From the NCBI GenBank assembly GCA_002731665.1, contig PCCJ01000118.1:1-21476 (forward strand): a stretch of 21,476 bases of DNA, given 5' to 3'. Source of the DNA: Actinomycetota bacterium. Lineage in GTDB: Bacteria > Actinomycetota > Acidimicrobiia > Acidimicrobiales > Poriferisodaliceae. Made by a program: the position numbers and the translations under genes. Below, in pieces: positions 15,443 through 21,476 of this stretch. Numbering within the stretch: position 1 is the stretch's first letter; the number at the start of each line of letters is the position of its first letter. The notes beneath the pieces were generated by a model, which worked only from the letters and a program-made list of their open reading frames with translations, was not told the origin of the DNA and ran no database searches.

Positions 15443-16504
15443 TCAACGATCGCTTTTTTCCACAAGCCGTCGGACACGTGGGATTAATTCTGCCCCATAC
15501 TCAGACGCATCTGCTAACGGATCAAACCCGCGCACCAGGAGTCGCGTAGCTCCCAGCTCGTAATATTTAAAGAGAGCCTCAGCTACCTCGTCTGGCGTGC
15601 CCACCAACGAAGTGGAGTTCCCTGGAGCATTAGTTGCCAAAGCAGTAGCAGTCCACAAGCAGCTGTCTAAAACTTCACCCTGCTTAGCTAAGGTCAAGAG
15701 TCTTCGAGAAGCCTCGTTGCTGGGCTCCTTGGCTACTTTGTTTTCTCGTCGTTTGGTTATTTTTTCTACTATCGCGTGCGCCCGCTCCCATGCTTCATTC
15801 GAGCTTTTGCCTAAAATAGGACGAGTTGACACACTGAATGTTGGAGTACGGTCATGCTTTTCTCCAGCGGCAGTCACCCTTCGCATGAAGGCTCTAGTTT
15901 CGGCTAGCGGCTCTCCCCAGAGCATAAAGACATCCACGTGTGGAGCTAGAGACTGAATGGCTGCGGCAGATCCCCCCCCTCCGTAAATCGGTATATGTGG
16001 GTTTTGGTGACACTTAATGGCTGAGCGTTGACCACGAACCTCATAGAATTCGCCGGTAAAATTTACAGAGCTATCGCTGGTCCAAACTTTTCGAAGTATG
16101 TCGGCGTACTCAGAAGTCCTGCGGTACCTGGTTTCGGAGTTTGTGAAATCTCCATCTCGTGCCTGGTCAGTGTCATTTCCGCCAGCAATCAAGTGGATAG
16201 CTAATCGGCCGTCGCATAGCTGATCTAAGGTGGCAAACTTCCGTGCGGCTACGGTTGGCGCCACGAACCCCGCCCGATGGGCTAAGAGAAACTCCAATTC
16301 AGTAGTGACAGAAGCTGCATGAGCGGCAATTATAAACCCATCCGGAGCGTCAGAGAAATAACCAATAAGAACCCGGTCAAAACCCCCATCCTCGTGCACA
16401 CGAGCTGTTTCAGTGATCACGTCCCGGTCGAACACAGGGCCCTCCGAGTCGAGTATTTCTGAAGAGACCTGAGGAGCGATCCAGCCAATCATTTCTACGG
16501 GCAT
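15443..16504 (-). CDS. LLM-class (SsuD-like) flavin-dependent monooxygenase
   Basis: The 353-residue luciferase-like TIM barrel aligns by eye along its length with the alkanesulfonate monooxygenase SsuD: LAHRAGFVAPTVAARKFATL and QLCDGRLAIHLIAGG (75-109), RYRRTSEYADILRKVW (126-141), PIYGGGGSAAAI (172-183), MLWGEP (194-199) and a TSLVGTPDEVAEAL segment near the end. SsuD uses FMNH2 and O2 to split the C-S bond of alkanesulfonates. The Arg-x-His pair recalled as R226/H228 in E. coli SsuD reads Ser-x-Arg here (in FSVSTRPILGK), and the N-terminal His is absent, so the substrate is probably different (inference). No SsuE reductase or sulfonate transporter is nearby. The ATG at 16504 has no strong Shine-Dalgarno sequence. 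Confidence 0.9.
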   Translation of the reverse strand: MPVEMIGWIAPQVSSEILDSEGPVFDRDVITETARVHEDGGFDRVLIGYFSDAPDGFIIAAHAASVTTELEFLLAHRAGFVAPTVAARKFATLDQLCDGRLAIHLIAGGNDTDQARDGDFTNSETRYRRTSEYADILRKVWTSDSSVNFTGEFYEVRGQRSAIKCHQNPHIPIYGGGGSAAAIQSLAPHVDVFMLWGEPLAETRAFMRRVTAAGEKHDRTPTFSVSTRPILGKSSNEAWERAHAIVEKITKRRENKVAKEPSNEASRRLLTLAKQGEVLDSCLWTATALATNAPGNSTSLVGTPDEVAEALFKYYELGATRLLVRGFDPLADASEYGAELIPRVRRLVEKSDR

Positions 16505-16586
16505 CTTCGCTCTTCTCTATTGACTCCGACCGGTGACGCACATATTGCCATGACCTGAGGTGCGGCTGCTTAAAAAATAGAGGTAA

Positions 16587-18107
16587 TTAGCGACGGCCTT
16601 TGCTATTCGTTGTATTCCGTTTTTTCGCAACGGGTCTTCCATCGCCTCGTGACGTTTTCCTGCCTTGAGACCCGCTCCCGCGACTACCTCCGCCATTGGG
16701 CTTGTTACCGTTACCTTTTTTCCGAGTCGCCCCTTGGCCAGTGCGGCTTGGTCTCGCGCTTCTAGCGGCCCTATCACCTGCTTCGGTGCTATCTTTTACC
16801 GGAGCCTCAGCACCGCTTTCTCGCCCACCGCTGCTGCCCCGATTGCTACGCCCTTGACTCCCAGCCCTATTCGTTCGAGATTTACTTTGACGGTTAGACC
16901 TATCATTCGAACTGCGATTAGTTGATTTTTTCGGCGTTCCCGACTGTTGAGAAACTTTTCGATCTGATGGGGAAGGATACGTAATATCAACACCTTCATA
17001 GCTTGGTGGTGATATTGGAATGTCCAGACCAAGTTTTTTTTGTAGCTGCTTAACCACTTTCTTTTGGCTCACGTCAACCAAGCAAACAACGGTTCCTGAA
17101 GCTCCTGCTCGCGCTGTTCGGCCGCTTCGATGCAAATACGCTTTCTCATCTTCTGGAGGATCAAAATGCAGAACGCAGGCCACATTGTCAATATGAATTC
17201 CTCGAGCCGCAACATCTGTTGCTATCAGCGCTAAGGCTTGCCCACCTGAAAATGCATCTAAAGCTCGATCACGTTGGTTCTGGGATCTCCCTCCGTGGAT
17301 TGCCACGGCCTCAACGCCTTCTCGTCGAAGTTGTTGCGCCGCTCGATCTGCTCCGTGCCGGGTTCGAGTAAATACGACCGTTTTCCCGGCACGACGTATA
17401 AGGGCAACCGAAGCCACGATTCTAGAAGGACGGTCAACGCTCCAAAAATAGTGGTTCATTGAGTGTACGTCTGGCGCCGCATCACCAATTTCATGTCGGA
17501 CGGGGTCAGTTTGATAATCACGAGTTAACGCCGCAACGTCCCCATCAAGAGTTGCTGAGAACAACAGAGTCTGACGATTTTTGTTCGTCAGATCTAAGAT
17601 CCGACGAACGTCGGGGAGAAAACCCATGTCAGCCATACGATCGGCTTCATCAATGACAACAGTGGAAACAGAACTAAGTGTCAATGCTTTACGGTCTAAC
17701 AGATCATGAAGTCTTCCTGGACACGCAACCAGAATATCGACACCTTTTGCCAGACGATCGATCTGACGGTTGATGTTCGTGCCTCCATATGCCGCCATCA
17801 CCCACAGATCTAATGCTTGCGCCATGGGACGAAGCTCTCCGGCTATTTGTTCTGCTAGCTCACGCGTCGGGGCAAGCACCAAAGCAGCAGGTGCCTTGGG
17901 TCTAGAACCTGCCGTACGGGCAACTAAGGGAATACCGAAGGCAATTGTTTTACCTGAACCAGTAGGAGCGCGACCACAGATGTCTCGACCAGCTAGGCCA
18001 TCAGGAATGGTTGCAGATTGGATAGTAAACGGCGCAGTTATTCCGTGTGCAGATAACGCACGCGCTATAACCGCAGGCACGCCAAGATCGCTGAAACTCG
18101 TAGGCAC
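16587..18107 (-). CDS. DEAD-box RNA helicase with basic low-complexity tail
   Basis: This ATP-dependent RNA helicase has 506 residues. The core has every family motif: the Q motif (FSDLGVP start, IQ at 29-30), APTGSGKT (47-54), PTRELAEQ (80-87), CPGR (129-132), DEAD (153-156), SAT (184-186), ATDVAARGIHID (296-307) and HRSGRTAR (326-333). From about residue 382 to the end the chain is a low-complexity tail rich in Ser, Arg, Lys, Gly and Asn, typical of the RNA-binding tails of RhlE/DeaD-type helicases in ribosome assembly, mRNA decay or cold growth. It probably acts in the cytoplasm. The GTG at 18107 has GAGGA seven bases upstream, so it is the likely start. It lies 82 bases upstream of the SsuD-like gene on the same strand. 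Confidence 0.96.
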   Translation of the reverse strand: MPTSFSDLGVPAVIARALSAHGITAPFTIQSATIPDGLAGRDICGRAPTGSGKTIAFGIPLVARTAGSRPKAPAALVLAPTRELAEQIAGELRPMAQALDLWVMAAYGGTNINRQIDRLAKGVDILVACPGRLHDLLDRKALTLSSVSTVVIDEADRMADMGFLPDVRRILDLTNKNRQTLLFSATLDGDVAALTRDYQTDPVRHEIGDAAPDVHSMNHYFWSVDRPSRIVASVALIRRAGKTVVFTRTRHGADRAAQQLRREGVEAVAIHGGRSQNQRDRALDAFSGGQALALIATDVAARGIHIDNVACVLHFDPPEDEKAYLHRSGRTARAGASGTVVCLVDVSQKKVVKQLQKKLGLDIPISPPSYEGVDITYPSPSDRKVSQQSGTPKKSTNRSSNDRSNRQSKSRTNRAGSQGRSNRGSSGGRESGAEAPVKDSTEAGDRAARSARPSRTGQGATRKKGNGNKPNGGGSRGSGSQGRKTSRGDGRPVAKKRNTTNSKGRR

Positions 18108-18388
18108 TGAGAAATCCTCGCATCAAAAGTTGCTCATTCGACTTGTTCTAAACCATTAGAAGCCTGGCAGAGTCACCATTTCGCAACCGCCACAATGATA
18201 CCCGACGGAGACATAGCTTCATCGCGACAGTTGATCCCATGTATTTCTTTTCTCAGCTTTGCCTTCGGCTGACCTTAGTTTCATTTGAACGACTCCACCT
18301 TCAGTCAGTCGTAACTCTGAAATAAAAGTATTTTGGTTGTAGATTTCACTCTCAACAAAATGATTCCTAACTGTCGAAGGTTGCTGAC

Positions 18389-18718
18389 ATGACCAAACAC
18401 GTCCTACTAGTTTTTACCAGCCCAACTGAGGGCAACGAAGAGCAGTACAACGACTGGTATAACAATGTCCACTTAGCTGAAGTTCTAACGACTGATGGTT
18501 TCGTTAGGGCTCAACGTTTTAAAGTTTCAGATATCTTGCCTGCGATTACTGAACATGCGTACCTGGCTATTTATGAAATAGAGAACACTGAACCAGAAGA
18601 CGCCATGAAAGCGCTTCGAGGACTTTCAGGAAACTTTACGATGACAGAAGCTATCGATCTCAAGAACTCCAAAATGACGCTGGCCTCTCAAGCCAGTGAA
18701 CTCTTGGAAGCAATCTGA
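18389..18718 (+). CDS. Small EthD-like dimeric alpha/beta-barrel protein
   Basis: The 109-residue protein starts HVLLVFTSPTEG, then EEQYNDWYNNVHLAEVL, a segment with TDGFVRAQRF, and HAYLAIYEIEN. The W-Y-x-x-V-H-L-x-E pattern and the following G-F-x-x-A-x-R-F match the EthD/DUF4286-like group of the dimeric alpha/beta barrel superfamily. Members often sit near oxidative degradation genes, and few have known reactions. GAAGGT about eight bases before the ATG supports the start. It is a single gene: 281 bases lie between it and the divergent helicase gene, and a strong terminator follows it. That gap holds nothing else recognised. Confidence 0.82.
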   Translation: MTKHVLLVFTSPTEGNEEQYNDWYNNVHLAEVLTTDGFVRAQRFKVSDILPAITEHAYLAIYEIENTEPEDAMKALRGLSGNFTMTEAIDLKNSKMTLASQASELLEAI

Positions 18719-18731
18719 AATATTGGGTTAG

Positions 18732-18771
18732 CTGAGCAGAAACGACAATGAATTGTCAACTCAGTTTTTTT
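18732..18771 (+). terminator. Intrinsic terminator after the EthD-like gene
   Basis: CTGAG (18732-18736) pairs with CTCAG (18760-18764), enclosing a second stem of GACAA (18744-18748) and TTGTC (18753-18757) with loop TGAA. Seven Ts follow at 18765-18771. This is a good Rho-independent terminator for the plus strand. It overlaps the last codons of the convergent MFS gene, where the T-run encodes part of the Glu-Lys-Asn end. Confidence 0.75.
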
Positions 18772-20056
18772 CGACTGGCTGCATCCATATAGCAAAACTT
18801 GCGGCGACTAGGGCCAACGCCGATGCAACCATAAACGGAATTGCGAATGATCCGGTCTGGTCGCCGACCCAACCGGCAAAAGGTGGTCCAATAAGCTGAG
18901 CTATACCAAAACCCAACGTGATTGTGCCAAAGGCAGTAGCAAAGGAACGACCTGATAACGAGTCAGAGAGCATGGCCCCAATTGTTGTCGGAACTCCAGC
19001 AACACAAAGACCAAAACTTACAGCGCCTACTATGACTAAAGGTTTTATTTCAGAGAGACTAAGTATTGGAGCTGTTGACATCAACATAAAGCCAGACCCC
19101 ATTGTCAGCCGTCGAGAATAATGATCAGATATTCGACCAAACACCACACCGCCAAAGATGCTTGACAGTCCCAGCAACGAAAACACCAAAGTTGACGACT
19201 GCGCACTCCACCCATTGGACAATAGCTGCGTTGGTAAAAAATAAAAATACAAAGAGTAAGCAATTCCAAAAACAGCGAACGATGCAAGTATCCATTTCCA
19301 ATTTGGAACTGTAGTTAGGACTGAGATCGCAACCTTCTCACCAACCTCGCCTTTGACTCCAGCCCTCAGAACAGCGAAAAGTCCTATAAGAACAAAAATT
19401 GCCACGCCTGCTTGTATTCCATACACCGGCCTCCAAGCTCCTTCGTCGTGAGTCACTGCTCGCACAGAATTGGTAAGCGGCCCCGCAACCAATATTCCAG
19501 TGCCGATGCCCGAACCAACAAGACCAATGGCCATTCCTCCACGTTTCGCGCCGACAAGTGCGGCCGCGATACCGGGCGCTGGTACCCAAACGGCTGCCGC
19601 TCCAAATCCAGCTACGAAAAGCCCCAAGCACAAAAACCCTACGTTCGGAGCGAGAGCCATTGAAGCTAACCCGGCGAAAGACATTGACACACCGATTTTA
19701 ACCAAACGAGCTGCCTCTATTCTCGTTGAAGCCACTGAGACGATAGCCGTTCCTATCAAATAAGCGACTAGGGGTACGTTGCTCAAAAGTCCAGCGAGAG
19801 TATAGGAACCCAGCATCTCATTTTCGATAGCTTTCAAAAGCACTGGAAAGGTGAATCGCCCAAAGCCTTGCGCAACCATAGAAGCCAATGCAACAAATAT
19901 TAATGAAAGCCATGTTCTTCGTGATATCGAATCGCTTTGTAAGAAATTTGCACTTGTCGAGAGGTCTGGAGTAACTGAAAAGACGGAAGGAGCAACTTGG
20001 CCGGTAGATGTCTTCGTCAAATATTTTGCTGGAGACACATCCCCATCGTCACACAC
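18761..20056 (-). CDS. MFS transporter, YbfB/YjiJ-like
   Basis: The 431-residue protein has about twelve hydrophobic segments from residue 48 on, so it is an inner-membrane transporter of the major facilitator superfamily. The first helix region, SMVAQGFGRFTFPVLLKAI, resembles the GxGRF motif of the YbfB/YjiJ group, and GRISDHYSRR (about residue 308 on) is the familiar MFS loop between helices 8 and 9. The substrate is unknown. The frame is closed by a TGA directly before the GTG at 20056, so the protein cannot begin earlier; a GTG six codons on is an alternative, and the first 45 residues are polar and poorly supported. Neither start has a good Shine-Dalgarno sequence. Its 3' end overlaps the terminator of the convergent EthD-like gene. 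Confidence 0.88.
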   Translation of the reverse strand: MCDDGDVSPAKYLTKTSTGQVAPSVFSVTPDLSTSANFLQSDSISRRTWLSLIFVALASMVAQGFGRFTFPVLLKAIENEMLGSYTLAGLLSNVPLVAYLIGTAIVSVASTRIEAARLVKIGVSMSFAGLASMALAPNVGFLCLGLFVAGFGAAAVWVPAPGIAAALVGAKRGGMAIGLVGSGIGTGILVAGPLTNSVRAVTHDEGAWRPVYGIQAGVAIFVLIGLFAVLRAGVKGEVGEKVAISVLTTVPNWKWILASFAVFGIAYSLYFYFLPTQLLSNGWSAQSSTLVFSLLGLSSIFGGVVFGRISDHYSRRLTMGSGFMLMSTAPILSLSEIKPLVIVGAVSFGLCVAGVPTTIGAMLSDSLSGRSFATAFGTITLGFGIAQLIGPPFAGWVGDQTGSFAIPFMVASALALVAASFAIWMQPVEKN

Positions 20057-20104
20057 TCAGGACTAACTCTGCTCCACATCTGGCAAGTAACTATGAAATA
20101 ATAA

Positions 20105-20419
20105 AGAACCTTTCTTCCAACAGCGATCTCTGATTCCAGCGGCACCACTGATCTATTACCTGACCCTCTCAATATTGGTTCTCTTGGTTCCAGTCGTCGC
20201 ACTAGCAACGAAGGCAAAGCTCACTATTTCGAAGCACCGGTAGGAGAAGTTCATAGTTATCAATGGGCAACTTTGGATTTTTCTTACAGCAGTAGTAACG
20301 GACTGGCCGATACAAAGCATGACCGATTTCGTAATTTTCGCTACCAGATCGGAGTCACCAACCCAGAACAAGGAAAAAGTAGCTCCCTTATGCCTCTCCC
20401 TATTACGGCTATCGACTAA
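20105..20419 (+). pseudogene. Start-less open frame, possible remnant of a gene's 3' end
   Basis: One plus-strand frame is open for 104 codons up to a TAA at 20417-20419, in a 472-base gap otherwise without a gene. The translation looks like real protein: it includes LPDPLNIGSLGSSRRTSNE, AHYFEAPVGEVHSYQWATLD and DRFRNFRYQIGVTNPEQG, with a balanced composition and codon choice like the neighbouring genes. It has a TAA at 20102-20104 just before it and no ATG, GTG or TTG in its first half; the first usable TTG would leave about 50 residues. It may be the tail of a decayed gene, the result of a frameshift, or chance. The family was not recognised. The remaining parts of the gap (20057-20104 and 20420-20528) show no other gene. 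Confidence 0.35.
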
Positions 20420-20528
20420 ACGGTGCATGCCAAGGACGCTTTACTAACGGCGGATTCGACTATGCTTTTTGTGTGTCTCAGCGAAATTGATTCCGAAGCC
20501 TTGTAAATGGGCTGTGAAAGGCCGACCT

Positions 20529-21476
20529 ATGAAAGTCGAAACGGTTCTTCCATTCGGGAAGCTCGACCCCGGCCTGCGCGCAGCGCGCGATGCGATTGAC
20601 CTGAGTAAATTTTTTAATCAGTGTGAACTAGTTGAAGCACTTGGGTATAACGCCCTATCAGTTACAGAAACAAAACTAGATCCTTTTGTGCAATTGGCAT
20701 TAGGTGCTCAGGCAACAAACTCGGTTGAACTGCATACCGCTGTAGCTATAGCATTCCCGCGCAGCCCAACTGTGACAGCGCAGGCTGCCTGGACCTTGCA
20801 GGCATTGTCGGGCGGACGCCTAAATTTAGGGCTCGGAACCCAAGTAAAGGGCCACATCCAGCGCCGGTTCGGCATGGAATGGTTCGCCGCAGGGCCTTGG
20901 ATTCGTGAATACGTTCTCGCAGTTCGTGAGCTTTGGAGATGTTGGCAAGAAGGAGATCAGCCGTCTCACCACGGTGACCGCTACGACATAAGCCTCATGG
21001 TTCCTCTATTCGACCCTGGCCCGATCGAACACCCTGCAATACCGATTACCTTAGCCGCAGTTAAACCTTACATGTGTGAGGTAGCAGGTGAAGTGGCTGA
21101 CGGTGTCCGCCCACACCCGATATGCACACCCAAATACATTTCAAGCGTTATGGTTCCAGCCATTGAGCGTGGTTGTCATAAGGCAAACAGGGAATCAAAA
21201 AATATTAATATTTCAGTCGCTCCGCTCGTGGCTACTGCTGCAAACGACCAGCTCTTAGCCGCGCGCATTGAAGAAGTGAGAGCCCGCGTAGCTTTTTATG
21301 CTTCGACTCCTGCATACCGTCCCGCTTTTGCGATCAATGGTTTAGAAGATTTGTGTCTAGAACTATCGATCCTATCGCGGAAACAGAACTGGGATGAAAT
21401 GCCTGACCGAATCACAGATGAGATCTTGTACGAGTACGCATGCGTCGGAACTTACGATGAGATTGGACAGGTGATA
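20529..21476 (+). CDS. F420-type LLM oxidoreductase (TIGR03617-like), 3'-truncated
   Basis: The frame is open from the ATG at 20529 to the window edge, giving 316 residues without a stop, so the gene is cut at its 3' end. AAAGG about seven bases upstream supports the start. The luciferase-like TIM-barrel pattern is clear: VAIAFPRSPTVTAQAAWTLQ, then the segment LSGGRLNLGLGTQVKGHIQ, RRFGMEW, WIREYVLAVRELWRCWQ, HHGDRYDISLMVPLF, and AGEVADGVRPHPICTPKY. These match the MSMEG_2256-like subfamily of probable F420-dependent oxidoreductases found mainly in actinobacteria, which take or give hydride through reduced F420. The substrate is unknown. It would be the first gene of a new plus-strand unit after the MFS gene. 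Cofactor use is inferred from the subfamily. Confidence 0.93.
   Translation, partial: MKVETVLPFGKLDPGLRAARDAIDLSKFFNQCELVEALGYNALSVTETKLDPFVQLALGAQATNSVELHTAVAIAFPRSPTVTAQAAWTLQALSGGRLNLGLGTQVKGHIQRRFGMEWFAAGPWIREYVLAVRELWRCWQEGDQPSHHGDRYDISLMVPLFDPGPIEHPAIPITLAAVKPYMCEVAGEVADGVRPHPICTPKYISSVMVPAIERGCHKANRESKNINISVAPLVATAANDQLLAARIEEVRARVAFYASTPAYRPAFAINGLEDLCLELSILSRKQNWDEMPDRITDEILYEYACVGTYDEIGQVI

Noticed and set aside
20156..20428. Minus-strand 90-codon frame in the gap before the F420-type gene
   Set aside because: No Shine-Dalgarno sequence or recognisable motif; the opposite plus-strand frame has a more protein-like composition.

Overview
The window looks like part of an uncultured, probably marine actinobacterium, most likely in or near the Acidimicrobiia. 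This rests on inference from content: a 6C-type C-rich small RNA (a family known from Actinobacteria), a PGPG/TIGR02611-type membrane protein, an F420-type luciferase-like oxidoreductase (TIGR03617-like), many oxidative fatty-acid and side-chain catabolic enzymes, GTG starts, and base composition that is only moderate in GC by eye (not counted). No rRNA, tRNA, insertion sequence, phage gene or CRISPR array was seen.

Layout. Positions 1-575 hold the 3' end of a nitroreductase-family gene. A mitochondrial-type aconitase follows (656-2935). The 375-base gap after it holds a minus-strand small RNA with four hairpins, two of them with loops of six cytosines and the last one acting as an intrinsic terminator. 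Its promoter faces a LysR-type regulator (3311-4228) across a cluster of ATCTAT/ATAGAT repeats. Next come a short, divergent acyl-CoA carboxylase carboxyltransferase subunit (4274-5623), citrate synthase (5962-7233), and an acyl-CoA dehydrogenase whose stop overlaps the start of a PtpB-like tyrosine phosphatase (7311-9196). A metallo-beta-lactamase-fold hydrolase (minus) converges on that pair. A small two-helix membrane protein (plus) converges on a class I fumarase (minus, 10550-12181).

The right half is mostly catabolic: a glyoxalase-fold protein, a phytanoyl-CoA dioxygenase and an enoyl-CoA hydratase in one probable operon, then on the minus strand a DUF1330-like protein, an SsuD-like flavin monooxygenase and a DEAD-box RNA helicase with a long basic tail. 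A small EthD-like alpha/beta-barrel protein with a strong terminator, an MFS transporter (minus), a start-less open frame that may be a gene remnant, and an F420-type oxidoreductase running off the right edge complete the window.

How it fits together: three TCA-cycle enzymes (aconitase, citrate synthase, class I fumarase) lie within 11.6 kb, interleaved with acyl-CoA chemistry (carboxyltransferase, acyl-CoA dehydrogenase, phytanoyl-CoA dioxygenase, enoyl-CoA hydratase). That suggests a region devoted to feeding branched or unusual acyl chains into central carbon metabolism. The most unusual element is the 6C-like RNA with extra C-rich hairpins, divergent from a LysR gene that could control it.
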